From NCBI GenBank assembly GCA_002002485.1, contig MQVI01000017.1, forward strand, positions 1 to 48,389: DNA of 48,389 nt, written 5' to 3'. Positions 30,081 to 38,945 of this stretch are shown piece after piece (the first letter of the stretch is position 1; each line of letters opens with the position of its first letter). A program made the position numbers and the translations under genes. The stretch comes from Pasteurellaceae bacterium 15-036681. Its GTDB lineage: Bacteria > Pseudomonadota > Gammaproteobacteria > Enterobacterales > Pasteurellaceae. A model generated the notes under the pieces. The model saw nothing but the letters and a program-made list of their open reading frames with translations, ran no database searches and was not told the origin of the DNA.

Positions 30081-30405
30081 AGCTTATCCTTAAACAATTA
30101 AATATAAAATGCGATAATTTATCACAACGAAATTAGAACATCTTTTATTTAAGTAAGCAAACAAAATTTAGATAACTTTACAAATGTTCTAGTAATATTG
30201 TGGTCTAACTACGAGTTAACTAGGCAAATAAGTTATGGACGAGATCTATTAAATAAAATATAGTAGGCAACATTTTTACGGTATTATGTAGCAGTACACC
30301 CTCTCCCCTTGGGGGAGATGGGTGAATTCAAATATTTAATTTGTGCAAGAGCTACATAATTTCGCATCTTTATATATTCATATAACTCATTCTATGGAAA
30401 TCACT
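30081..30405. other. intergenic region between the csp gene and proQ
   Basis: This 325-base AT-rich gap must hold the divergent promoters of the cold-shock gene and proQ. Visible items are an inverted repeat AGAACAT (30135-30141) / ATGTTCT (30184-30190), a CCCTCTCCCC-TTG-GGGGAGA palindrome (30300-30318) resembling a partial repeat unit, and GGAAA (30396-30400) as proQ ribosome binding site. No coding capacity is evident. Confidence 0.4.
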
Positions 30406-30936
30406 ATGTCTGAACAACAAGTAAAACAGAATCAAAAAACAGCATTAACAACTAAAGAAGCTATTGCTTATTTAGTTGAGAAATTCCCACTTTGTTTTTC
30501 ATTAGAAGGTGAGGCAAAGCCCCTTAAAATTGGTTTATTCCAAGATTTAGCGGAAGCCTTAGCAGATGATGACAAGATCAGTAAAACCGTGATTCGTCAA
30601 GCGCTACGAACTTATACAATGGGATGGCGTTATTTACATGCTTGTAAAGAAGGTGCTGTACGTATTGGCTTGCAAGGTGAGGAGGCTGGCGTGATCGATG
30701 CTCAACAGGCAGAGCACGCAGCTCAAACTCTTGCAGCTGCAAAAGCAGCTTATTCTGAACGTCGTGCTGAACAAATGAAAGAACAACGCAAAGCACAACG
30801 CAAAGAATTTTTTAAACAAAAAGCTCGTGAAGAAAACGCTAAAAAGCGCGCTGAATCTAAAAAATCTGAAGCACCTAAAGCTTCACTAGAGAGTTTAGCT
30901 GCTTTAGAAAGCAAATTTAGTAAAGGTAAAAAATAA
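30406..30936 (+). CDS. proQ: RNA chaperone ProQ, short form
   Basis: A 176-aa FinO-domain RNA-binding protein acting on sRNAs and mRNA 3' ends. The FinO/ProQ domain spans about 12-125 ([39 protein letters not shown]). A Lys/Arg/Glu-rich helical linker follows and the protein ends KFSKGKK. E. coli ProQ (232 aa) has an extra C-terminal Tudor-like domain that is absent here. I choose ATG 30406 with GGAAA spaced 5 bases. ATG 30394 is possible; earlier ATGs are not likely. Upstream of prc, the conserved proQ-prc order. Confidence 0.9.
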   Translation: MSEQQVKQNQKTALTTKEAIAYLVEKFPLCFSLEGEAKPLKIGLFQDLAEALADDDKISKTVIRQALRTYTMGWRYLHACKEGAVRIGLQGEEAGVIDAQQAEHAAQTLAAAKAAYSERRAEQMKEQRKAQRKEFFKQKAREENAKKRAESKKSEAPKASLESLAALESKFSKGKK

Positions 30937-31053
30937 TTAGTGGGATAAATAAAGTGTGGGGTGAAAACTCTACCCTTACTCACAGATTTATTTTTATGAT
31001 TGGTGGGATAAGTACCGCCTACGATATCTGAGCATAGGTATGCTAGGAACTTT

Positions 31054-33060
31054 ATGAAATTAAATAAATTAACTTATTTATTAGGTTTATGCGTGGGATT
31101 AGTTTCATTGAATAGTTTTGCTGTAGAGCCAACTATCAAAGAAAGCGAGCTTGTTACACCTAAACCAACAGAACAACATAGTCTTTCGACTAAACGTGTG
31201 ACAGCACGTTTAACTCAATCGCATTATCATAAATTTAAGCTAGATGATGATTTTGCAGCTAAAATTTTTAATCGTTATATTGATTGGATGGATGGTTCTC
31301 ATAATACATTTTTACAATCTGATATTGATGAAATGCGAGCAAAATATGCATTGAAATTAGATGATGAACTATATGAAGGCAAGTTGGATAGTGCTTTTGA
31401 AATGTATGACTTAATGACCAAGCGTCGTTATGAACGTTACAAATATGCCCTTTCATTATTAAATAAAGAACCTGATTTAACAGGCTCAGATACGATTGAA
31501 AATGATCGTGCTAAGGCTGATTTCCCAAAAACTGCATCGGAAGCAGATATGCTTTGGGAGCAAAGAGTTAAGAACGACATTATTAATCTTTATTTGAAAG
31601 ATAAAAAATGGCCGGAGATCAAAAAGACCTTAACTAAACGTTATAACTTAGCAATTCGTCGTTTAACACAGGTTAAAGCTGATGATATTCTACAAACGTA
31701 TTTAAATGCGTTTTCTCGTGAAATCGATCCTCATACCAGTTATTTATCACCAAGAGCAGCTAAAGCCTTCCAAGAAAGTATGAATCTTTCTCTTGAAGGT
31801 ATTGGGGCAACGTTGCAAATGGAAGATGATATCACTTCAATAAAATCGTTAGTACCAGGAGCACCTGCCGCGCGTAGTAAAAAAATTGAAGTTAATGACA
31901 AGATCGTAGGTGTTGGTCAGTCAGCAGATAAAATCGAAGATGTTGTAGGCTGGCGTTTAGATGACGTTGTTGACAAGATTAAAGGCAAAAAAGGCACAAA
32001 AGTATTCTTAGAAATTGAGCCTGCAAAAGGTGGTAAAACGAAAATTGTCACTTTAACTCGCGATAAAATTCGTTTAGAAGATAGCGCAGCGAAGCTGACA
32101 GTAAGCAAAGTTGACGGTAAAAATGTTGGAGTAATTAAAATTCCAGGTTTTTATATTGGACTTACCAAGGATGTGCGTAAACTATTAGCCCAAACTCAAA
32201 GTAAGAAAGTCGATGGCTTGATTATTGATTTACGTGAAAATGGTGGTGGCTCATTAACAGAAGTAGTTGAATTAACAGGGTTATTTATTAATGATGGTCC
32301 TGTTGTTCAAGTGCGTGATGCTTTCAATCGCATTAAAGTACACGAAGATCCAGAAGCTGGTACCAAATATGATGGCAAAGTAATGGTGATGATCAATCGT
32401 CATAGTGCTTCAGCCTCAGAAATTTTTGCAGCTGCAATGCAAGATTACAACCGTGCGATTATTGTTGGTCAACAGACTTTTGGTAAAGGTACGGTTCAAC
32501 AAAGTCGTTCATTGAATTTTGTATATGACTTAGATCAAGAACCACTTGGCTTCATTCAATACACGATTCAAAAATTCTACCGTATTGATGGTGGAAGCAC
32601 TCAGTTGAAAGGTGTTGACGCGGATATTAAATTCCCTGAAATCATTAATGCGGAGAAAACTGGCGAAAGTTTTGAAGATAATGCGTTGCCTTGGGATAAA
32701 ATTCCAGCGGCAAATTATAAAGAAGTTGCTAATGCACGTCAGTTTGTTGCAGATTTGACCTCAAAACATGAAGCTCGTATTGCAAAAGAGCCTGAGTTTA
32801 TTACCTTAAATGAAGATATTGCGATCCGTAAGGAGCGTGATGCACGTAAAACAACATCACTTAATTTGGTTGAACGCCAAAAAGAGAACAATGTAGATGA
32901 TGCAAAACGTTTAAATGATCTAAATGCACGTTTTAAACGTGAAGGTAAGAAAATACTAAAAAATATTGAACAGCTACCAAAAGACTATGAAGCCCCTGAT
33001 TTCTTCTTGAAAGAGACAGAGAAAATGATGGTTGATTGGTTAGAATTTGATAAAAAATAG
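31054..33060 (+). CDS. prc: carboxy-terminal processing protease (tail-specific protease)
   Basis: A 668-aa periplasmic S41 protease that trims FtsI and degrades tagged and misfolded proteins, usually with the adaptor NlpI. Signal peptide about 1-23. N-terminal helical domain 40-230, PDZ domain about 235-320 (LEGIGATLQMEDD). The catalytic Ser/Lys dyad is Ser453 in RHSASASEIF and Lys478 in TFGKGTVQ, positions matching E. coli 452/477. DUF3340-type C-terminal domain. It starts 117 bases after proQ. A USS-like inverted repeat terminates it. Confidence 0.95.
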   Translation: MKLNKLTYLLGLCVGLVSLNSFAVEPTIKESELVTPKPTEQHSLSTKRVTARLTQSHYHKFKLDDDFAAKIFNRYIDWMDGSHNTFLQSDIDEMRAKYALKLDDELYEGKLDSAFEMYDLMTKRRYERYKYALSLLNKEPDLTGSDTIENDRAKADFPKTASEADMLWEQRVKNDIINLYLKDKKWPEIKKTLTKRYNLAIRRLTQVKADDILQTYLNAFSREIDPHTSYLSPRAAKAFQESMNLSLEGIGATLQMEDDITSIKSLVPGAPAARSKKIEVNDKIVGVGQSADKIEDVVGWRLDDVVDKIKGKKGTKVFLEIEPAKGGKTKIVTLTRDKIRLEDSAAKLTVSKVDGKNVGVIKIPGFYIGLTKDVRKLLAQTQSKKVDGLIIDLRENGGGSLTEVVELTGLFINDGPVVQVRDAFNRIKVHEDPEAGTKYDGKVMVMINRHSASASEIFAAAMQDYNRAIIVGQQTFGKGTVQQSRSLNFVYDLDQEPLGFIQYTIQKFYRIDGGSTQLKGVDADIKFPEIINAEKTGESFEDNALPWDKIPAANYKEVANARQFVADLTSKHEARIAKEPEFITLNEDIAIRKERDARKTTSLNLVERQKENNVDDAKRLNDLNARFKREGKKILKNIEQLPKDYEAPDFFLKETEKMMVDWLEFDKK

Positions 33061-33091
33061 AAAAATCGCTTATAATAGCGAATGCTTTTAG

Positions 33092-33131
33092 ACCGCATTT
33101 CATTTCATCATATAGTGAAATGCGGTTATTT
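33092..33131 (+). terminator. terminator after prc built on a palindrome
   Basis: An 11-bp stem, ACCGCATTTCA / TGAAATGCGGT, with a 12-base loop and an AT-rich TATTTTATT tail. The arm AAATGCGGT is one base from the H. influenzae-type uptake core, a common terminator design in the family. Confidence 0.65.
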
Positions 33132-33165
33132 TATTAAAAATTAAATAGTTGGATTTTAAATTATA

Positions 33166-34761
33166 ATGAAAAACCATAAATTTCTTTCTTTGATTATGCT
33201 TTCTAGTGTTGCAGTTGCCGAAACGGCTGTAAACACAGCTGTTCAACAGCAAGCAACAGTGATTGAAGCTCAGCCTTCTGTTATTACTGCACCAGCTACT
33301 TCAGCTTCTACAACAGAAGAAGTTGTATTACCTCAATTAAGTTTCGAAGCTCAACAGGCTCGTGCTGCAGCATTAGCAAAACAAGCGGAAAATATCTTCC
33401 AACAAGAGGAAGAAAAGCGTCAAGCTGCACAAAAATTGACTGAGGCACAAACTCGTATTAACCAAGAGATTGGTGCAAATAAATTATTATTAAGTTCTGC
33501 TGTTGCACAAGTATATGCTAATAATGATTTCACTCCTATGTGGCAGGACAAAACAGCACAAAAAACATTCTTAAAAGAGTATGCGGTTTTTGCTGCAAGT
33601 GGAGTATCTGCTCGCTCTGCAGCCGCATTAAACCAAATTTTACATAGTAATGGCTTTGTACAAGATATTTTATTAACAGATGCATTTTTAGACTATTTGT
33701 ACTACAACAAAAATGTGAGCAAAAATGCTAATGAATGGCTATACAATTTAGGGTCTTATAAAACAAGAGCGCCAGCAGATAAAGATATTAATGCTTGGGT
33801 TGCTTCGACAAAGAATGGTTCTGTAGGTCAATTTGTATCAAACTTAGTACCTCGTAATCATATTTACCAAGAAACATTAGAGCGCCTATTTTCTATGTCC
33901 TCAACAGGGAGTTCTACTGGAGGCTCTAAAATAGCAAAAACTGGAAAAGGTAAATCAGATGCTACAGTATCTCCTGCATCAAGCTCAAGTTTTACCAAAT
34001 TAGCTCTAAATGCACAACGTTTACGTTTAATTCCAAGTTTTAATAATGGTATCTTTGTTAATATTCCAAGTTACCAGTTGTATTATGTTCGTGATGGTAA
34101 ATTGACTCTTCAATCAAATGTGATTGTTGGGCGCAATGATCGTCGTACACCAGTAATGTATAGTAAATTAAGTAATATTGTGGTAAATCCACCTTGGAAT
34201 GTACCACCAACAATTAAAAATAAAGATTTAGTACCAAGAATGGCTAAAGATCCTAGCTATGCAGATCGTGCTGGCTATGAGATTCTTGATGGCAAAGGAA
34301 ATAAAGTAAATCCACATAGCATAAATTGGTCTGCTTATGTTGGTAAGAATAATTTCCCTTACCATATTCGTCAGAAAGCGGGTGATGACAGTGCGCTAGG
34401 TCGTTATAAATTTAACATGCCAAGTTCAGATGCTATTTTCTTACATGACACACCTAACCGTGGCTTATTTGGTAAGAAAGATCGCGCTTTAAGTTCAGGT
34501 TGTGTTCGTGTTGCGAAGTCAGATGAGTTAGCAACGCTATTACTTAAAGAAGCGGGCTGGTCAGAGAGTAAAAAGCAGAGCGTATTAGCAAGTAAAAAAA
34601 CAACATCAGCGCCAATTCGATCTGATAATCCGGTTTACCTTTACTACGTAACATCATGGGTTGAAGGTGGAAAAGTGCATAACTTGCCAGATGTATATGG
34701 TTTTGATAAAAACTTACCAAAATCATCATTAGACTGGACTAAGGTTAAAAATGTGATTTAA
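33166..34761 (+). CDS. L,D-transpeptidase, YcbB/LdtD-like
   Basis: A 531-aa periplasmic peptidoglycan cross-linking enzyme making 3-3 bonds. Short signal sequence (about 1-19, ending VAVAE). A Gln/Ala/Thr-rich coiled region 20-110 is followed by a scaffold domain and a YkuD domain (about 295-480). The active site is HDTPNRGLF and SSGCVRVAK with catalytic Cys446. A Ser/Gly/Lys-rich insert near 245-285 lies between domains. The next two genes are mepK-like and ycbL-like, the ycbB-ycbK-ycbL order of E. coli. Confidence 0.9.
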   Translation: MKNHKFLSLIMLSSVAVAETAVNTAVQQQATVIEAQPSVITAPATSASTTEEVVLPQLSFEAQQARAAALAKQAENIFQQEEEKRQAAQKLTEAQTRINQEIGANKLLLSSAVAQVYANNDFTPMWQDKTAQKTFLKEYAVFAASGVSARSAAALNQILHSNGFVQDILLTDAFLDYLYYNKNVSKNANEWLYNLGSYKTRAPADKDINAWVASTKNGSVGQFVSNLVPRNHIYQETLERLFSMSSTGSSTGGSKIAKTGKGKSDATVSPASSSSFTKLALNAQRLRLIPSFNNGIFVNIPSYQLYYVRDGKLTLQSNVIVGRNDRRTPVMYSKLSNIVVNPPWNVPPTIKNKDLVPRMAKDPSYADRAGYEILDGKGNKVNPHSINWSAYVGKNNFPYHIRQKAGDDSALGRYKFNMPSSDAIFLHDTPNRGLFGKKDRALSSGCVRVAKSDELATLLLKEAGWSESKKQSVLASKKTTSAPIRSDNPVYLYYVTSWVEGGKVHNLPDVYGFDKNLPKSSLDWTKVKNVI

Positions 34762-34777
34762 TTCACATAATCGATTA

Positions 34778-34818
34778 TTCCGAGAAGTTTTTAGTTGCTT
34801 CTCGGAACTTTCTTTTTT
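34778..34818 (+). terminator. terminator after the L,D-transpeptidase gene
   Basis: A 10-bp stem, TTCCGAGAAG / CTTCTCGGAA, followed by CTTTCTTTTTT. Confidence 0.85.
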
Positions 34819-34912
34819 ATTTTATAGACTAAAGGCAACTAAACAATGATTTATCATCAGTAATAAGGAGAATATTGACGATAGATCATTATTATTCAGT
34901 AATGAGGAAAAA

Positions 34913-35467
34913 ATGAATAAAACAAATTTAGAACGTCGTAGATGGTTATCTTTGGGAGGGATTATGCTTGGAGCAAGCATGTTACCCAATTTTGCATCAG
35001 CTATTGTTTCAACAGCTAAACCAATGACTTTACGTATTCGCAGTGTGAATACAGGTGAAACACTTTCAGCGCCTTATACAACAGGTGGTTTTGGTTTGCC
35101 GACTTTAGCTAAATTAAACTATATCATGCGCGATCGTCGCACAGACCAAGTTCGTCGGATTGATCCACGCTTATTCCTAAAAATGACTCAGATCTTATCT
35201 AGACTTGGTATGCGTAATTCAGAAATTCAATTGTTAAGCGGTTATCGTTCTGCTCAGACAAATGCAAGACTACGTAGTCGTAGTCGTGGTGTTGCAAGCA
35301 ATAGTTATCATATTCAAGGTATGGCGATGGATTTCTACATTGAAGGTGTACCTTTGGCTAGAATTAAAAATGTAGCTGAAAGTTTGAGTAATGGTGGTGT
35401 TGGTTACTACCCTCGTAGTAATTTCGTACACGTTGATACTGGGCCTGTTCGCACATGGCGCGGTTAA
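34913..35467 (+). CDS. mepK: murein endopeptidase MepK-like (YcbK, DUF882)
   Basis: A 184-aa M15-type peptidase. E. coli MepK cuts 3-3 (mDAP-mDAP) cross-links, the bonds made by the enzyme encoded just upstream. A twin-arginine signal is evident (ERRRWLSLGG at 7-16, then hydrophobic to about 30, ending ASA). Zinc and catalytic residues: His and Asp in YHIQGMAMDF near 132-141 and His in NFVHVDTG near 172-178. AGGAAAA precedes the ATG. Secretion by Tat is inferred from the motif. Confidence 0.88.
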   Translation: MNKTNLERRRWLSLGGIMLGASMLPNFASAIVSTAKPMTLRIRSVNTGETLSAPYTTGGFGLPTLAKLNYIMRDRRTDQVRRIDPRLFLKMTQILSRLGMRNSEIQLLSGYRSAQTNARLRSRSRGVASNSYHIQGMAMDFYIEGVPLARIKNVAESLSNGGVGYYPRSNFVHVDTGPVRTWRG

Positions 35468-35476
35468 ACAAGCGGT
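35468..35476 (+). other. DNA-uptake core sequence (Apl type) between genes
   Basis: ACAAGCGGT starting on the base after the mepK-like stop codon and followed by CTTTTTC. This is one of nine exact copies in the window; the others are inside genes or in the gap before trxB. Confidence 0.8.
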
Positions 35477-35484
35477 CTTTTTCT

Positions 35485-36114
35485 ATGTTTAATTTACATA
35501 TTATTCCTGTTAGTGCATTTCAGCAGAACTGCACAATTATTTGGGATAACGATAAAAATGCTGCAGTGATTGATGCTGGTGGCGATGCTCAGAAAATCAT
35601 TGAATTTGTTGAGAATAATGAATTAAAAGTTGAAAAGCTTCTGGTTACTCATGGACATCTTGATCATATTATGGCTGTAGATGAACTCAGAAATTACTTC
35701 AAAGTAGAGGTTTTTGGTTCTCATCAAGCAGATCAACCGCTATTTGAGAATCTTGCAGACATTTGCCGTAATTATGGATTACCGGAAGTTAGTGGCTTTC
35801 TACCTGACCATTGGTTGAATGAGGGTGATGCAGTCACTGTTGGTAATTTAAAATTTGATATTCGCCATTTACCAGGTCATGCACCAGGCCATATTGGATT
35901 TTTTAGTTTTGAGAATAAAATTGCTTTTACTGGAGACGTGTTGTTTAAAGATAGCATTGGTCGAACGGATCTTTATATGGGCAATTTTGATCAACTAATT
36001 GACACGATTCGTTCAAAATTATTTGATTTAGATAATGATTTTATCATTGTTGCTGGACATGGAATGCATACAACGATTGGCCGTGAAAAACAGCATAACC
36101 CTTTTTTAAAATAA
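35485..36114 (+). CDS. metallo-beta-lactamase-fold hydrolase, YcbL-like
   Basis: A 209-aa glyoxalase II-related protein. Zinc motif THGHLDHI near 57-64 (HxHxDH), then PGHAPGHIGFF near 131-141, TGDVLFKDSIGRTD near 152-165 and the final His in VAGHGMHTT. E. coli YcbL is a type II glyoxalase-like enzyme; the substrate is not proven. ATG 35485 is used because the family starts with FNLHIIPVSAFQQN; a frame from 35455 overlaps the previous gene. Confidence 0.88.
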   Translation: MFNLHIIPVSAFQQNCTIIWDNDKNAAVIDAGGDAQKIIEFVENNELKVEKLLVTHGHLDHIMAVDELRNYFKVEVFGSHQADQPLFENLADICRNYGLPEVSGFLPDHWLNEGDAVTVGNLKFDIRHLPGHAPGHIGFFSFENKIAFTGDVLFKDSIGRTDLYMGNFDQLIDTIRSKLFDLDNDFIIVAGHGMHTTIGREKQHNPFLK

Positions 36115-36123
36115 GAATTTATT

Positions 36124-36870
36124 ATGATTAAGCTAAAACAATTATCTGCAGTAGCAGTTGTGGCATTACTTACTGCATGTTCTTCAAGTATTGATCCAGA
36201 AACTGGAGTGCGTAAAGATCCTCTGGAAGGATTTAACCGTGCAATGTGGAAAGTAAATTATGAATATCTTGACCCCTATGTTCTTGAACCTGTGGCAAAA
36301 GGTTGGAAGGAATATGTACCAAGCCCTGTAAAAACAGGTTTAGTGAACTTCACTAACAACCTTGATGAACCTGCTAGCTTTGTGAATCGCTTATTAGAGG
36401 GCGAAGGCGAGAAAGCAATGATTCACTTTACTCGCTTCTGGTTTAATACAGTATTTGGTCTTGGTGGGTTGATTGACTTTGCAAGCTTAACGAATGATCT
36501 TAAACTGGATAATGGTCGTCGTGAGTTTGGTCATACATTAGGTACATATGGAATGCCTACAGGTCCTTATGTGATGTTGCCTGCTTACGGAGCAGCAACA
36601 CCACGTCAAGATATTGGTGGCTTAGTTGATACGGCTTATCCAGTACTTTCTTATTTAGCAACGCCTTGGTCCTTAGCAAAAGGAGCGATACAAGGTATCG
36701 ATAAGCGTTCAGCTTTAATTGGTAAAGATGAATTGCTTAAACAATCTCATGATCCTTATATTATGTTCCGCGAAGTTTATTTCCAGAACTTAGATTATAA
36801 GGTGAAAGATGGTAACGTTGAGCTTGAGCAAGAAACTTTATCAGAAGAAGATCTGAAAAGTATTGATTAA
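36124..36870 (+). CDS. mlaA: outer-membrane phospholipid-trafficking lipoprotein MlaA
   Basis: A 248-aa lipoprotein (VacJ) that removes misplaced phospholipids from the outer leaflet for the Mla pathway. Lipobox LLTAC with Cys at about 19. Typical motifs DPLEGFNRAMWKVN near 32-45, RFWFNTVFGLGGLIDFAS near 102-119 and GTYGMPTGPYVMLPAYGAAT near 140-160 (membrane-embedded ring). The other mla genes are not in the window. A terminator follows. Confidence 0.95.
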   Translation: MIKLKQLSAVAVVALLTACSSSIDPETGVRKDPLEGFNRAMWKVNYEYLDPYVLEPVAKGWKEYVPSPVKTGLVNFTNNLDEPASFVNRLLEGEGEKAMIHFTRFWFNTVFGLGGLIDFASLTNDLKLDNGRREFGHTLGTYGMPTGPYVMLPAYGAATPRQDIGGLVDTAYPVLSYLATPWSLAKGAIQGIDKRSALIGKDELLKQSHDPYIMFREVYFQNLDYKVKDGNVELEQETLSEEDLKSID

Positions 36871-36883
36871 TTGCAAGTTATTG

Positions 36884-36907
36884 GGGCGGATAACATCCGC
36901 CCTTTTT
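36884..36907. terminator. terminator between mlaA and kdsB
   Basis: GGGCGGA-TAACA-TCCGCCC followed by TTTTT. The converging kdsB ends at 36912. The stem is like the one after purA (16439). Confidence 0.85.
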
Positions 36908-36911
36908 ATGC

Positions 36912-37664
36912 TTATCCTAAAATCTTACGTACTCTCTCCAAATCTTCCGCGGTATCCACACCCACTTCTGGTGCTTGTTTCGCTAACTCTAAATGGATTT
37001 TTTCGCCATACCATAGCGCACGAAGTTGCTCTAGCGACTCTAATTGTTCCAACTGTGTTGGTTCCCAAGCCACATATTGTTTCACAAAGCCCGCACGGTA
37101 AGCGTAGATACCGATATGGCGCAGGTAATTTTGGCTTGCCACAAAGTTATCATCACAATTGGCGAAATAATCACGTCCATAAGGAATTGGCGCACGAGAG
37201 AAGTAGAGGGCAATACCATTTTTATCCGTTAAGGTTTTTACCACATTAGGATTAAATAGCTCTTCTTTAGTTTCCAATTTCACCGCAAGGGTTGCCATAT
37301 TCACTTGATGACGATCTAAATTTTCAGCCACCTGTGCCACAATTACTGGCGGGATTAACGGTTCATCACCTTGAATATTGACGATAATCTCATTATCGGC
37401 AATCGCCATTTTTTCAATTACTTCCGCTAAACGTTCTGTACCAGAGTTATGTTTATCTGAAGTTAAGCAAACTTCTCCCCCAAAGCCTTTAACCACCGCC
37501 TCGATTTCAGGGTGATCCGTTGCAACAATCACACGAGAAGCACCCGCTTGTTGTGCTTTTTCCCAAACGTGTTGGATCATAGGTTTACCTACGATATCTA
37601 ACAAAGGCTTACGGGGTAAGCGGGTTGATGCGTAGCGTGCAGGAATAATAACTGTAAAGCTCAT
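36912..37664 (-). CDS. kdsB: 3-deoxy-manno-octulosonate cytidylyltransferase
   Basis: Activates Kdo as CMP-Kdo for lipid A-core synthesis; cytosolic; 250 aa (E. coli 248). Nucleotidyltransferase motif [15 protein letters not shown] at 7-21, [11 protein letters not shown] near 97-107 (metal-binding Asp), RAPIPYGRD near 160-168 and a C-terminal [11 protein letters not shown]. It is last on its strand, with epmC 10 bases upstream, so the two probably share a transcript. Confidence 0.96.
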   Translation of the reverse strand: MSFTVIIPARYASTRLPRKPLLDIVGKPMIQHVWEKAQQAGASRVIVATDHPEIEAVVKGFGGEVCLTSDKHNSGTERLAEVIEKMAIADNEIIVNIQGDEPLIPPVIVAQVAENLDRHQVNMATLAVKLETKEELFNPNVVKTLTDKNGIALYFSRAPIPYGRDYFANCDDNFVASQNYLRHIGIYAYRAGFVKQYVAWEPTQLEQLESLEQLRALWYGEKIHLELAKQAPEVGVDTAEDLERVRKILG

Positions 37665-37674
37665 AAGCCGATCC

Positions 37675-38247
37675 TTAAATTCTAGAAATGTTAAATTGGG
37701 CTAAATCGATTTTATCGGGTGTACCGTAGAAAGCGCATAATGCTTTGCGTAGCTGTTCAGCACGTTTTGGCAGATAGCCACGATCAGCATAAACTTTGAC
37801 TTGATCATATACCGCTTGTTTAAATGCTGAATTATCACCCGCATTGCCTGTTAAGTTATCCGCACTTGCAAAGTAGCGGAAGTTAGCGGCCGTTGCTAAA
37901 ACCCACTCAATTGCTTGTGGTTTTACTTCTACACTTTCAAATTCACGTTGGCGTTCTGCTGATCTGCCATCAGGCTCATACCAATAGCCAAAATCTTCTA
38001 ACTTGCGGCGTTCTGTACCTGCTACTAACCAGTGTGAAATCTCGTGTAAGGCACTACTATAAAAGCCGTGCGCAAATAAAATCACATTGTAAGGGCGTTC
38101 ACTTGGCACGCCGTCTTCATCTAAAAATTCGGGTAAGTAGATTGGGTAGTCTTCGCCTTTTTCTAAACGGGTATTGTATTCTTCCGCAAAGCATTCATCA
38201 AAAATACGGATAATATCTTCAATTTTATGTTGATCTTGGTTCATCAT
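37675..38247 (-). CDS. epmC: elongation factor P hydroxylase
   Basis: A 190-aa YfcM-family protein that hydroxylates the beta-lysyl-lysine of EF-P, the last step after EpmA and EpmB. A metal site [10 protein letters not shown] lies near 68-77. The pattern [15 protein letters not shown] and [17 protein letters not shown] is characteristic. It contains no membrane segment. It lies between the nitroreductase (6 bases away) and kdsB (10 bases), a likely three-gene transcript. Confidence 0.92.
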   Translation of the reverse strand: MMNQDQHKIEDIIRIFDECFAEEYNTRLEKGEDYPIYLPEFLDEDGVPSERPYNVILFAHGFYSSALHEISHWLVAGTERRKLEDFGYWYEPDGRSAERQREFESVEVKPQAIEWVLATAANFRYFASADNLTGNAGDNSAFKQAVYDQVKVYADRGYLPKRAEQLRKALCAFYGTPDKIDLAQFNISRI

Positions 38248-38253
38248 TTTTCC

Positions 38254-38829
38254 TTATTCGATATAAGACACAAAATCACCGATCTCTTCGGTTTGGCTTG
38301 CAGTAGTAATTTCATCACTGTCTAGTGGAGAGCCTACAAGAACCAATGCCACAACTTTATCAAATTCACGACAGCCAAATGCCTCACGTAATGCAGAACC
38401 ATTTATCCATTTATTAGTAATCCAACAGGTTTCAAAACCTTGTGCATTAGCGGCTAATTGCATTGCATAAGTTGCACAGCCCGCAGTCAGCATTTGTTCC
38501 CAAGCGGGTACTTTTGGAATATCTTTTTCAATTTTTGCCACAACTCCAATCACCATTGGCGCGCGTTGGCTTAACTTAGTTGCTTTAGCAATACCATCTT
38601 CACCTAAACCTAACTCTTGAGCAGCTTGGGTAAGATAATTGTGGAACTTTTCCATTCCATTTTGTCCAATCACCACAAAATGATAAGGCTTTAAACGTCC
38701 GTGATCGGGTGCACGTAAGCCTGCTTTTAGGATCACATCGAGTTGTTGTTGGTTTGGCGCAATGTTGCCGAATTTTTTACTTGAACGACGGTGTTGTAGT
38801 AAATCTAGAGCGTCCGCTAAAGTATTCAT
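38254..38829 (-). CDS. NAD(P)H nitroreductase, YdjA-like
   Basis: A 191-aa FMN-dependent oxidoreductase. FMN-contacting RRSSKKFG near 14-21, PDHGRLKPYHFVVIG near 39-53 and CWITNK near 132-137 fit the small YdjA-type class (about 183 aa in E. coli). ATG 38829 is preceded by AAAGGA; a frame from 38877 would run into the promoter. The natural substrate is unknown. It is first on its strand before epmC and kdsB. Divergent from sppA across 116 bases. Confidence 0.87.
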   Translation of the reverse strand: MNTLADALDLLQHRRSSKKFGNIAPNQQQLDVILKAGLRAPDHGRLKPYHFVVIGQNGMEKFHNYLTQAAQELGLGEDGIAKATKLSQRAPMVIGVVAKIEKDIPKVPAWEQMLTAGCATYAMQLAANAQGFETCWITNKWINGSALREAFGCREFDKVVALVLVGSPLDSDEITTASQTEEIGDFVSYIE

Positions 38830-38945
38830 AGAAATCCTTTGAATAAAATCAGAAATAAAACGGGGCAAGAATAGCATATTTTGTTAATTTCTGCCCTGTT
38901 TTATGGTAGCTTAGTCGTCAAATTTTACCTATTAGAGAAATCTTT

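Noticed and set aside
30135-30190. LexA or other operator from AGAACAT/ATGTTCT upstream of the cold-shock gene
   Set aside because: The half sites are 42 bases apart and do not fit CTGT-N8-ACAG; no known operator fits.
36863-37249. 128-codon plus-strand frame opposite kdsB
   Set aside because: It is antisense to a complete kdsB and crosses a terminator; no sign of real coding.
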